DNA from: Nocardioides iriomotensis
GTDB lineage: Bacteria; Actinomycetota; Actinomycetes; Propionibacteriales; Nocardioidaceae
DNA length: 51,632 nucleotides
Assembly: GCF_004168035.1 (NCBI RefSeq)
Contig: NZ_SDPU01000011.1
Location: forward strand, 1-51,632
Direction of reading: 5' to 3'
The notes beneath the pieces were generated by a model. It was not told the origin of the DNA and did not search any database. It was given only the letters and a program-made list of their open reading frames with translations. Below are positions 9,273-17,023 of the stretch, in pieces; the stretch's first letter is position 1, and every line of letters starts with the position of its first letter. The position numbers and the translations under genes were made by a program.

Positions 9273-9944
9273 TCAGACCAGTTGTTTCCAGTGGCCTTCT
9301 GACACGACCTCGATCGTGCCGTCGACGACCTTGATGGCGGTCTGGTCGTCGATGGCATAGGCCGGGCCGGAGATGCCGGCGGCCCATTGCTCCGCCTCGG
9401 CCATCGTGTTGCCGGGCATGCCGTCCGAGACGAGGTGCGGGCAGATCGAGAAGTCGACGAGTCCCAGCGTGCTGTCGTCGCCGGTCGGTGGCCGCCACTG
9501 GATGAAGTCCTCCCCGACCTCGCGGGTCATCACCATGCTGCCCGCGCTCAGTCCCACCCACACCGTGTCGCTCAGCGAGGGGAGGAGGTCGGTCAGCCCG
9601 GACTCTTGCATCCAGTGGCACAGGTAGAGGACGTCTCCGCCTGCCACCAGGAGCACGTCGGTCTCCCGCACCCGCGGGACCCAGAGCCCTTGGTCGATGC
9701 TGGGCAGCGCGGTGAGCTCCAGTACGCCCATCGACCTCCAGCCCAGGTCGACCATCGGGTTCCCCGGCTGCTGTCCGCTGATGAACCGCCAGGCCCTTTC
9801 CCCGGGGCCGTTCCGGGGGTGCCCGTACATCGCGGTGGGGATGCAGAGGGCGCTGGAGTCGGCGATGGGCTTGCCCAGCATCTCGACCAGCGCGTCGCGG
9901 ATGCTGGCGTTCGTGACGCCCCCGGACGTGAGAAGCAGCTTCAA
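9273..9944 (-). CDS. Peptidase E-like serine peptidase (family S51)
   Basis: 223 aa, ATG start with AGGAA upstream. The class I glutamine-amidotransferase-like fold is seen in MKLLLTSGGVTN, VLLVAGGDVLYL and the nucleophile elbow GLSAGS, with the catalytic serine at about residue 133; a His-rich stretch (SICPHLVSDG) follows. S51 enzymes cleave Asp-X dipeptides or, in relatives, cyanophycin. There is no signal peptide, so it acts in the cytoplasm. The spacing between motifs is normal and I see no damage. The substrate is not determinable here. Confidence 0.82.
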   Translation of the reverse strand: MKLLLTSGGVTNASIRDALVEMLGKPIADSSALCIPTAMYGHPRNGPGERAWRFISGQQPGNPMVDLGWRSMGVLELTALPSIDQGLWVPRVRETDVLLVAGGDVLYLCHWMQESGLTDLLPSLSDTVWVGLSAGSMVMTREVGEDFIQWRPPTGDDSTLGLVDFSICPHLVSDGMPGNTMAEAEQWAAGISGPAYAIDDQTAIKVVDGTIEVVSEGHWKQLV

Positions 9945-10067
9945 GATTCCTCCCGATGTCGATCACCATGGTGGCGCGGTATGCAGACCGACGTCCGCCG
10001 CCGTACTCATCGAAGCGTGCCTGTCCTGCCGGGTGCATGACCCGGCGAAAGTCCAGGCCAGGGGTGG

Positions 10068-10108
10068 TAGCGGGGGCAGGATGAACTCGCGACCTCTGGG
10101 TCATGAGC
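10068..10108 (-). pseudogene. Degenerate 3' half of an initiator tRNA-Met
   Basis: This stretch matches the 3' half of the intact tRNA-fMet at 40658-40731: TAGCGGGGGCAGGAT is identical, the T-loop has lost two bases and carries substitutions, and CGACCTCTGGGT.ATGAGC again matches up to the anticodon. The 5' half is missing, so it cannot be a working tRNA. 3' tRNA fragments are the usual scars of integrative elements that target tRNA genes, and the orientation is the same as the intact copy. Confidence 0.7.
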
Positions 10109-10188
10109 GGGACTGTCCGGAACTTTGTGTTTCTGGGTCGGCGTGAGGTCCACGGGCCTCCGACGTCTCGCCTGCAGCCAGAAACCGG

Positions 10189-11340
10189 TCAAACCGGAAG
10201 CACGACGGCGAACCGACAGCCCGGTCCGGTGTTGGCGACGTGCACCCGGCCGTGGTGCGCCTCGACGATGCCTTTCACGATCGCGAGCCCGAGACCGGCA
10301 CCGGACGAGCCGTCCCCGGCGTGGGGATCCTGCGTGCCGGGGCCGAGGAGCCCCTCGGGGGTCCGGGCGGACTCGCCGCGCCAGGCGACGTCGAAGACGT
10401 GCGGGAGGTTCTCGGAGGCGATGCCGCCACAGCCGTCGGTGACGGCCAGCTCGACCCCGTCGGGGACGCTCCGACCTCGGATCTCGACCGTGCCGTCGGC
10501 GGGAGTGTGCCGGATCGCGTTGGTGACGAGGTTGCGGACCACGCGGGTGAGGCCGGCGGGATCGGCTGTCACGACGAGCCCCTGCTCAACGGAGCCGCCC
10601 ACGTGGACGCGGCCGTCCCGAGCGGCGATCTCGGCTCCGGCGATCGCCTCGCTGACCAGGTCACCGAGGGCGACGCACTCGGGCTCGAGCCGGAGCACCC
10701 CGGCGTGGATGCGCGACAGCTCGAACAGGTCATCGACCATCCGCACCATCCGGTCGACCTCGCCTCGCATCTGCCGGTGGTACCGAGCCGGTTCCTCGGC
10801 CAGACCGTCCTCGAGCGCTTCAGTCATGGCCCGGAGCCCGGCGAGGGGCGTCCGGAGGTCGTGCGCCACCCACGACACGAGGTCACGACGGGACGCGTCC
10901 GCACGCGAGGCAGCTTCACGGGCCGCCTCGAGACGATCGCTGGTGCGCGCCAGCTCGGCGGACAGCGCCTGGAACTCGGCCGGCCCGTGGGCCACGCCCG
11001 CGAAGCGCCCGACCTCACCGAACCGCCTCGTGTCTTCGCGTAGGCGACGCGAGGTGCGGACCAGGGTGTAGCCGAGGGCGGTCGCGAACGCGGTTGCGAC
11101 GACCCCCGCGACGACCGAGACCCAGACGACCACCCCGAAGTCGTGGTCCGACAGGAACATCGCGCGCGCGGTGCCGACCATGCCGGCGAGCAGGGCGACG
11201 ACGGCGACCACTGCGACCAGGGGCGGGATCCATCCCAGGGACCGGTGCCGGATCAGCCACCCGACCGCCAGGCCGACCACGCCGGCAGCCGTCGACCAGG
11301 CGGTCGCGATCAGCACGATCTCCAGGTGGTCCGAGCTCAT
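10189..11340 (-). CDS. Two-component sensor histidine kinase
   Basis: 383 aa. The ATG at 11340 overlaps the stop of the response-regulator gene (ATGA), which fixes the start. Three membrane segments at the N-terminus (about residues 5-30, 40-62, 69-93) are followed by a coiled HAMP-like helix. Then comes the HisKA phosphoacceptor (SWVAHDLRTPL, His about 160) and an HATPase_c domain with N-box NLVTNAIRHTP and glycine boxes DGCGGI and GAGLGLAIVKGIVEAH. With almost no extracellular loop, it probably senses a membrane or intramembrane signal. It is the last gene of the run that contains the molybdopterin oxidoreductase, so it may monitor that system; this is an inference. Confidence 0.9.
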   Translation of the reverse strand: MSSDHLEIVLIATAWSTAAGVVGLAVGWLIRHRSLGWIPPLVAVVAVVALLAGMVGTARAMFLSDHDFGVVVWVSVVAGVVATAFATALGYTLVRTSRRLREDTRRFGEVGRFAGVAHGPAEFQALSAELARTSDRLEAAREAASRADASRRDLVSWVAHDLRTPLAGLRAMTEALEDGLAEEPARYHRQMRGEVDRMVRMVDDLFELSRIHAGVLRLEPECVALGDLVSEAIAGAEIAARDGRVHVGGSVEQGLVVTADPAGLTRVVRNLVTNAIRHTPADGTVEIRGRSVPDGVELAVTDGCGGIASENLPHVFDVAWRGESARTPEGLLGPGTQDPHAGDGSSGAGLGLAIVKGIVEAHHGRVHVANTGPGCRFAVVLPV

Positions 11341-12020
11341 GACTGCGCCTCCCACCGGTAGCCGACGCCCCACACGGTGAGGAGCCGCGTGGGGCTCGTC
11401 GGTCGGGCCTCGACCTTCTCCCGCAGTCGACGCACGTGCACCGTGACGGTCGACTGGTCCCCGAACGACCAGCCCCATACGCGGGCCAGCAGGTCTTCAC
11501 GAGTGTGCACGGTCCCCGGCGCGGAGACCAGGAAGGCGAGGAGGTCGAACTCCCGGGCCGTCAGCGCGAGCTCCTTCCCGGCGAGCACCGCTGTGCGGCG
11601 CGCACTGTCGACAACGAGGTCACCGTCCTGCACGGGCTCGACCGGCAACAGGTCGCGAGGCGTTGCGCGCCGCAGCACGGAGTCGACACGGAGCACGAGC
11701 TCCCGCGGACTGAACGGCTTGGTGACGTAGTCGTCCGCGCCACGCTCCAGACCGACCACGCGGTCGGTCTCATGGCCGAGTGCCGTCAGCATGATCACGG
11801 GTACGTCGGAGCGCTCCCGCAGCCGTCGGCACACCTCGAGGCCGTCGATCCCGGGGAGCATGAGGTCGAGCACGACCAAGTCCTGCGGGCTGTCGCGGAG
11901 AAGCTTCAGCGCCGTCTCTCCGTCACCGGCCTCGGTGACCTCGTGCCCGCCGGCCCGCAGGTAGCTGACGACCACCTCACGAACGGTGTGGTCGTCGTCG
12001 ACGACGAGAACGCGGCCCAC
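11337..12020 (-). CDS. OmpR/PhoB-family response regulator
   Basis: 227 aa from GTG. The receiver domain shows the acidic pocket (VVDDD), phosphorylated Asp at about residue 52 (LDLMLPG), the conserved Thr (MLTA) and Lys (TKPFSP). The C-terminal winged helix (LTAREFDLLAFLV ... VTVHVRRLREKVE ... GVGYRWE) binds DNA. It partners the histidine kinase whose start overlaps its stop. Only nine bases separate it from the membrane-protein gene upstream, so it belongs to the long operon that begins at 15573. The targets are unknown. Confidence 0.93.
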   Translation of the reverse strand: MGRVLVVDDDHTVREVVVSYLRAGGHEVTEAGDGETALKLLRDSPQDLVVLDLMLPGIDGLEVCRRLRERSDVPVIMLTALGHETDRVVGLERGADDYVTKPFSPRELVLRVDSVLRRATPRDLLPVEPVQDGDLVVDSARRTAVLAGKELALTAREFDLLAFLVSAPGTVHTREDLLARVWGWSFGDQSTVTVHVRRLREKVEARPTSPTRLLTVWGVGYRWEAQS

Positions 12021-12029
12021 GTCCCGATC

Positions 12030-12446
12030 CTAGGGACCGTCCGCGCCGGACGCCCGTCGCGAGCGGAGAGCGACGAGCAGTCCGACGACGACCGCGGTCG
12101 AGGTCAGGGCCAGCCACCAGGCGCCGTACGCACGATTCAGCAGGAACGGGTCGTCGACCTTCGCGCCGAAACGTCCCAGGGTCGGCAGGAGCGCCAGGGT
12201 CATCGTGCCGACAACGACGCCGACCGCCGCCACGGCGGGACGGGCCCAGGTCGGGACGAACCGTGCGGCGGCCAGACCGATCAGCACGACCGCCGGCGCC
12301 ACGAGCGCGTCGTGCGCCAGCACAGCGCCGGCCATCCAGAGGCCGGCGTTCAGGAGGTCGCCGAGGTCCAGCCGCAGGAGCAGGCGGATGCCCCAGCCGA
12401 GCGCCGCGAGCCCCACGACCCCGGTGAGCAGACGCAGCGCCGTCAC
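12030..12446 (-). CDS. Small polytopic membrane protein
   Basis: 138 aa from a GTG at 12446 that overlaps the stop of the molybdopterin oxidoreductase (GTGA). It has about four hydrophobic segments (LLTGVVGLAALGWGIRLLL, LMAGAVLAHDALVAPAVVLIGL, VAAVGVVVGTMTLALLP, LALTSTAVVVGLLVAL). I recognise no catalytic or binding motif. Its tight coupling to the preceding membrane-anchored molybdoenzyme suggests an accessory or membrane partner role, which is an inference. Confidence 0.75.
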   Translation of the reverse strand: MTALRLLTGVVGLAALGWGIRLLLRLDLGDLLNAGLWMAGAVLAHDALVAPAVVLIGLAAARFVPTWARPAVAAVGVVVGTMTLALLPTLGRFGAKVDDPFLLNRAYGAWWLALTSTAVVVGLLVALRSRRASGADGP

Positions 12447-13585
12447 GACTCGACCTCGATCCTGGCCAGCCACTTGGTCTGCAGGACCCCCGGCCGCCCC
12501 GGGGCGATCAGCCGGCATGGGAAGCCGTGGTCGATGCTGAGGTCGTCCCCGTCGAGGCCGAGCGCGACGAGGGTGAGCGGGTCGTCCGACTCCGCGGGCA
12601 GCAGCGTCGAGGTCCGGAAGGGCCCGTCGGGCTGGAGCGAGGTGACGGTCACGACCGAGCCGCGGGGCGCGCCGACGAGGGCGAGCAGGTCACGGACCCG
12701 CACGCCGTCCCACTCCCCCGATGCGCTCCACCCCTCGACGCACGCGATGGGCAGCCGCGCGACCTGCCGCGGAAGCGCGCGCAGGTCCTCGCGCGAGAGG
12801 CTGGCCGTGCGCTGTCCGTGCACCACCTCGAGACGCCAACCGGGATCCGTCGACAGTACGGTCACGCCGGCCCTGCGGGCGGTCTTGTTGATCGGGATGC
12901 CACCCGAGGGCACGAAGTGGTTCTCGAAGACCGACACCCGGCGCAGCCACGGGACAGCGCTCCCGGCGACCGAGACCACGACCAGCCCGGTGGCCAGGTA
13001 CGTCGTCCTGATCAGTGCCCGACGGCTGAGCCCGCCCTCCGCACGGGGCCCCGGGCCGCTCGCCGCGGGGTCGGCGCGCAGAGCGGCGCGGATGGTCGGA
13101 AGCTTCACCGCGACGTGCACCAGCAGCGACCCGATCGCCACCCAGGCGACGGCGTAGTGGGTCGACCGGAAGGAGAAGGCCCAGGGGTACCACTGCGTGG
13201 AGTTGGCGAGCCCGGTGGCCACCTGGAACAACGACGACGCGACGAGCAGCGCGATCGACGCCCGTTCCAGCCCGTGCCGAAGCAGGGCTGCACGATCCAG
13301 CCAGGGCGGCCGGGCGAAGAGCTTCGGGTAGACCGCGTACAGCTTGACCAGCAGCAGGGGCACGCAGGCGGTGCCGGCCAGGTAGTGCAGTCCCTGGCTG
13401 ACCCGGTACGACCACACGGGGCGGCGCAGCGGAACGAACCACGACGGCGGATCCTGCAACGCGTGGCTGTACAGGCCGGTCAAGAACGCGACGGCGAAGC
13501 AGATGCCCAGCCACAGTCCCACCCTGGCGGCCACCTCCGGGCTGCGCAGGTGCGAACGAACGTCGGACTCGTCGGGAACCCGCAC
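12443..13585 (-). CDS. Membrane-anchored molybdopterin-dependent oxidoreductase (sulfite oxidase superfamily)
   Basis: 380 aa. The N-terminal half has about four transmembrane helices with histidines in HAL, GLHYLAG and STHYAV, like a cytochrome b561/DUF4405-type module that could bind haem. After an RR-containing linker (LSRRALIRTTYLATGLVVV) that forms a fifth hydrophobic segment, the C-terminal domain carries the Mo-cofactor motif ACVEGWSASGEWDG with the Mo-ligand cysteine at about 282, then IDHGFPCRLIAPGRPG, as in YedY/MsrP and sulfite oxidase relatives. Only one base separates it from the methyltransferase stop upstream. The substrate is unknown. moaE for cofactor synthesis is at 45904-46335. 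Confidence 0.85.
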   Translation of the reverse strand: MRVPDESDVRSHLRSPEVAARVGLWLGICFAVAFLTGLYSHALQDPPSWFVPLRRPVWSYRVSQGLHYLAGTACVPLLLVKLYAVYPKLFARPPWLDRAALLRHGLERASIALLVASSLFQVATGLANSTQWYPWAFSFRSTHYAVAWVAIGSLLVHVAVKLPTIRAALRADPAASGPGPRAEGGLSRRALIRTTYLATGLVVVSVAGSAVPWLRRVSVFENHFVPSGGIPINKTARRAGVTVLSTDPGWRLEVVHGQRTASLSREDLRALPRQVARLPIACVEGWSASGEWDGVRVRDLLALVGAPRGSVVTVTSLQPDGPFRTSTLLPAESDDPLTLVALGLDGDDLSIDHGFPCRLIAPGRPGVLQTKWLARIEVES

Positions 13586-13586
13586 G

Positions 13587-14249
13587 TCACACCTTCTCGA
13601 GCACGACGAACCAACGGGCGCCGATCCGGTCGAGGAGGGTCACCGAGAAGCCCGTCAGGACGGCCAGCGAGCCGACCCGTTCCGCACCGACGAACGTCCA
13701 CGGGAACGGCTCGCTGCGGCGCCCGGCGCACTCCAGGGTGACCTCGCGGGTCCGCACGCCTGCACCCGGGGCGGCGACGTCGGCGACGACACGGCCGTGA
13801 GGTGCCAGCAGCTGATGAATCCGTCGCAGCAGTCGAGCCGGATCGCCCCCGATGCCGAGGTTGCCGTCGGCCAGCAGGGCGGTGTCCCAACGGCCCTCGC
13901 CGGGCAGGGGGTCGAAGACGTCGCGCACCAGTGCACCGACGCCCCGTGCTCGGGTCTGCCGCACGGCCTCGGCGACGACGTCGATGCCGAGCACGGACCC
14001 TCCGCGCTGGGCGAGGTGCTCACTCATCCGCCCCGGGCCACAGCCGATGTCGAGCGTGGCCCCGACACAGTGCGCGAGCAGTCGGCGGTCCGACGAGCGT
14101 GCGGCGGCGCTCCATGCCGCGAGCGGGAGCCTGTGGGGTGGCCTGTCGACCCCGTCGACCCCGTGGACGAGGCACGGCTCGCCACGGAGGGCGTGCCTGT
14201 AGGCCTCCGCGAACACGGGAGTCGCCGGCAGCGCCTCGGGGCTGGTCAC
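13587..14249 (-). CDS. Class I SAM-dependent methyltransferase
   Basis: 220 aa from the GTG at 14249, which overlaps the stop of the DUF2064 gene. Motif I (TLDIGCGPGRMSEHLAQRG) and the acidic loop (VLGIDVVAEAV) bind S-adenosylmethionine; VRDVFDPLPGEGRWDTALLADGNLGIGGD is the usual motif II/III area. The frame is open to 14282, but the coupled GTG gives the right length. The acceptor is unknown. In this operon (GT2, DUF2064, methyltransferase, molybdoenzyme) it is likely to modify the same product as the glycosyltransferase-like proteins, an inference from gene order. Confidence 0.85.
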   Translation of the reverse strand: MTSPEALPATPVFAEAYRHALRGEPCLVHGVDGVDRPPHRLPLAAWSAAARSSDRRLLAHCVGATLDIGCGPGRMSEHLAQRGGSVLGIDVVAEAVRQTRARGVGALVRDVFDPLPGEGRWDTALLADGNLGIGGDPARLLRRIHQLLAPHGRVVADVAAPGAGVRTREVTLECAGRRSEPFPWTFVGAERVGSLAVLTGFSVTLLDRIGARWFVVLEKV

Positions 14250-14923
14250 CGGAAGGCCAACTCTGCGACCTCGGCCGCCCACTGCCGGGAGAAGCGCAGG
14301 TGCGGCGCGGACTCCGCAACGAGAACCGCGTCCTCAGCCTCGTCCACGTCGCGAAGGGTCGGGGCATCGACCACCTGCGCGCCGGCGGAGACCAGCGCCG
14401 CCCGGGTGTCGGCTCCGGTCCGGTCGGTCGACATCGCGACCTGGGTGAGGCAACGCGCGAGTGCCGGCGTGCGGAGGGCCAGGACCCACCAGCCGCCGTC
14501 CTCGGCGGCACCGAGGACGGCGTCGGTCCGGTCGACGCGGTGTGCCACGTCCCCGAGCTCGGCGGGCGTCACCTGGGGCGTGTCCATCCCGATCTGGACG
14601 ACGGCCGCCCGGGCGAGAACGCCCACGTCGCGCTGGGCGTGAGCGAGTCGGTGCCCCAACCCCTCCCCTCGCTGTCGCACGACGGACCAGCCGACGAGCA
14701 GAGACTGGAGCTCGTCGTGCCCGGGCGCCTCGCCAAGGTCACCGTCGAGGGCGAGGTAGCACCGGTCGGCACCGAAGGCGGAGGTGCACGCGTCCAGGGT
14801 GTCCGCCAGCGCTGCGGCGGCCAGGCGGGCGGCCGCGTCCGCGCCGACGTGCCGCCCGAGCCGAGTCTTCGCGCGGCCGGCAACGGGGGCCTTGGCCATC
14901 ACCAGCGCGACAGGCGGGCTCAT
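14246..14923 (-). CDS. DUF2064 / TIGR04282-type glycosyltransferase-like protein
   Basis: 225 aa from the ATG at 14923, which overlaps the GT2 stop (ATGA). The N-terminus ALVMAKAPVAGRAKTRLGRHVG is the nucleotide-binding signature of the DUF2064 family (nucleotidyltransferase/GT-A fold, related to CofC). VQIGMDTPQVTPAELGDV and LGAAEDGGWWVLALR continue the family pattern. Family members are named for arsenosugar biosynthesis in some organisms; that function is not supported here because no arsenic genes are nearby. It probably handles an NDP-sugar or similar nucleotide-activated compound. Confidence 0.85.
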   Translation of the reverse strand: MSPPVALVMAKAPVAGRAKTRLGRHVGADAAARLAAAALADTLDACTSAFGADRCYLALDGDLGEAPGHDELQSLLVGWSVVRQRGEGLGHRLAHAQRDVGVLARAAVVQIGMDTPQVTPAELGDVAHRVDRTDAVLGAAEDGGWWVLALRTPALARCLTQVAMSTDRTGADTRAALVSAGAQVVDAPTLRDVDEAEDAVLVAESAPHLRFSRQWAAEVAELAFR

Positions 14924-15573
14924 GCCAGAACCCGCGCGAAGTCTCGTGCCGCACGAATGCTCCCACGCACCGAGCCCGACACCTTGGACCTGGTTCCGGC
15001 TGCCCTTGGGTGGTAGGCAACCGGGTGCTCGCTGATGGTCCAGCCCGCTGCCGTCGCCTTCTGCAGGAGCTCGACCGGGTAGCCGAAGCGTCGGTCCTGG
15101 ACGTCGAGGTCCAGCAGGTCCGCCCGGCGGGCGACCCGCATCGGGGCGATGTCGCGGACGTGGGTGCCGATCCGTCGCCGCAGCCACCAGAGCACGACGG
15201 CGTTGCCCGTTCGGGCGTGCCACGGCCAGACGCCGCGGCTCACCGGACGGCGCCGGCCCGTCGACATCGTGGCACCCCCGATCACGTCGTCGAGGAGCGG
15301 CAGCAGGTCGTCGGGGTCGAACGACCCGTCGCCGTCCATGACCGCCACGAACTCGCTCGTGGAGGCGAGAAGGCCCGCGTGCACGGCCGCGCCGTAGCCG
15401 GGTGTCGCCTCGGACACGACGGTGGCCCCCCATGCGACGGCGACCGCGGCGGTGTCGTCGCGGGAGCCGTTGTCGACGACGATCACCTGGAAGCCGGCCG
15501 GGACGCGTGGAAGGAGGCCCCGCAAGGCGGGTCCCTCGTCCCGGCACGGGAGCAGGAGGTCGCAGTCCGTCAT
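14920..15573 (-). CDS. Family 2 glycosyltransferase
   Basis: 217 aa, ATG at 15573. The GT-A fold is plain: DLLLPCRDEGPALRGLL, VIVVDNGSRDDTAAVA, the metal-binding VMDGDGSFDPDDLLPLL, and IAPMRVARRADLL with a C-terminal basic tail. There are no membrane helices, so it works on the cytoplasmic face, like dolichol-phosphate-sugar-type synthases but without the anchor. It is the first gene of the operon running to the histidine kinase at 10189, so the promoter should lie in 15574-15685, shared with the divergent membrane-protein gene. Confidence 0.88.
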   Translation of the reverse strand: MTDCDLLLPCRDEGPALRGLLPRVPAGFQVIVVDNGSRDDTAAVAVAWGATVVSEATPGYGAAVHAGLLASTSEFVAVMDGDGSFDPDDLLPLLDDVIGGATMSTGRRRPVSRGVWPWHARTGNAVVLWWLRRRIGTHVRDIAPMRVARRADLLDLDVQDRRFGYPVELLQKATAAGWTISEHPVAYHPRAAGTRSKVSGSVRGSIRAARDFARVLA

Positions 15574-15685
15574 GCACACGAACGTAGTGACGCCTGGACC
15601 CTGGGAGACCCGGTCAACTCTTACGAAAGGCTGACGTCTCAGCGGGACCGTGCTGGCCGTCCGCGATCCTCCGTACGGTGAGGCC

Positions 15686-17023
15686 ATGTCCCAGACCGCG
15701 GATCGCGTCGCACGGCTGCGCGGCTCGGCCGTCGATCGGGCGGCTCGCCGAGGCCTGACCGTTGCCCTGGTCCTGATGGTCGCGGCGGTGCTTGTCCCCG
15801 CCCTCGCCGGGTGGAACGTCCGCGTGAACTCGTTCCCTCCGTTGCACGCCCGGTGGGACCCACGGTGGGGTGTCGGCACGGTGCCGGCGCTCGCCCTGGC
15901 GGTGCTGCTCGGGCACGGGTTCGCTGGTCGGGCACGCTCGCTCCGGTGGCGCACCCTGCTGCTTGTCACGTTCCTGGCCGGGCTGGCGTGGATGCTGTCC
16001 CTGGCGCTCGTCGACGGCATCTCCGGGGTCGGGCACATCCTGGGCACCGACTACGAGTACCTGCAGACGGCCAGGGCGACGGACGACCTGCCCGCGACGT
16101 TGCGCGAGTACGTCTCCCGCATCCGGTACGACGCCGCGCCCGACAACTGGCCCGTGCACATCGCCGGCCACCCGCCGGGCGCCCTGGTCTTCTTCGTCGC
16201 CCTCGTCCGCATCGGGCTCGGCTCGGGCCTGGCCGCCGGGGTGGTGGTGGTGCTCCTCGCCGCCACCACCGCCGTCGCGACCCTCGTGACCGTTCGGACG
16301 CTCGGCGCGGAGGACCTGGCTCGTCGCGCCGCGCCCTACCTCGTCGTCGGCCCGGCCGCGATCTGGCAGGCCGTCTCGGCCGACGCCATGTTCGCGGCGG
16401 TCGCCGCCTGGGGCCTCGCGGCGCTGGCGGCGGCCTCGACCCGACGCAGTGTCACGTGGGCGCTGCTCGCGGGACTGCTGCTCGGCTACTGCGTCATGCT
16501 CTCCTACGGTCTGCCGCTGCTGGGCGTGCTCGCCCTCGCCGTGATGTGGCTGGGTGGTTCGTGGCGCCCGCTTGTTCCTGCCGCGCTCGCCGCTCTCGGT
16601 GTGGTGGCCGTGTTCCACGCGTTCGGGTTCTCGTACGCCGAGGCCCTTCCGGCGATCCGCGACCGCTACTTCGAGGGTGTGGGCGGCAGAAGACCGGCGG
16701 CGTACTGGCTGTGGGGCGGACCCGCCGCCCTCCTCTTCGCCACGGGACCGTTGCTCGGCGCGGGTCTCGGTGCGCTGGCCGCCCAGGCCCACCGGCGGGC
16801 GGTCGGGGCGGTGGCCGCGCTCTCGGGCGCTGCCGTCGTGTCGGTGCTGCTGGCCACGGCGTCCCAGATGAGCAAGGCCGAGGTCGAGCGGATCTGGCTT
16901 CCCTTCGTGCCGTGGCTGCTCCTGTCGTGCGCGCTGCTTCCCGACCGGTGGCAACGGCCCGCGCTGGCCGCGCAGGCCGGCTTCGCCCTGCTCGTACAGC
17001 ACCTGCTCTTCACCGGCTGGTGA
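15686..17023 (+). CDS. Polytopic membrane protein, GT39/GT87-like
   Basis: 445 aa; the ATG at 15686 is preceded by GGTGAGG. It has about ten hydrophobic segments, with an aqueous stretch after the second (DYEYLQTARATDDLPATLREYVSRIRYD) and then the motif VHIAGHPPGALVFF. HPPG and the acidic first loop resemble lipid-linked-sugar glycosyltransferases of the GT-C superfamily in actinobacteria. That assignment is moderate because the usual DD/DE motif is not clear. It is divergent from the GT2 operon. Its 3' end overlaps the convergent epimerase gene by 14 bases. Confidence 0.75.
   Translation: MSQTADRVARLRGSAVDRAARRGLTVALVLMVAAVLVPALAGWNVRVNSFPPLHARWDPRWGVGTVPALALAVLLGHGFAGRARSLRWRTLLLVTFLAGLAWMLSLALVDGISGVGHILGTDYEYLQTARATDDLPATLREYVSRIRYDAAPDNWPVHIAGHPPGALVFFVALVRIGLGSGLAAGVVVVLLAATTAVATLVTVRTLGAEDLARRAAPYLVVGPAAIWQAVSADAMFAAVAAWGLAALAAASTRRSVTWALLAGLLLGYCVMLSYGLPLLGVLALAVMWLGGSWRPLVPAALAALGVVAVFHAFGFSYAEALPAIRDRYFEGVGGRRPAAYWLWGGPAALLFATGPLLGAGLGALAAQAHRRAVGAVAALSGAAVVSVLLATASQMSKAEVERIWLPFVPWLLLSCALLPDRWQRPALAAQAGFALLVQHLLFTGW

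Noticed and set aside
11436-13157. 573-codon open frame on the plus strand
   Set aside because: It is antisense to the response regulator, membrane protein and molybdoenzyme genes. Its Arg/Pro/His-rich translation is the usual mirror of high-G+C coding.
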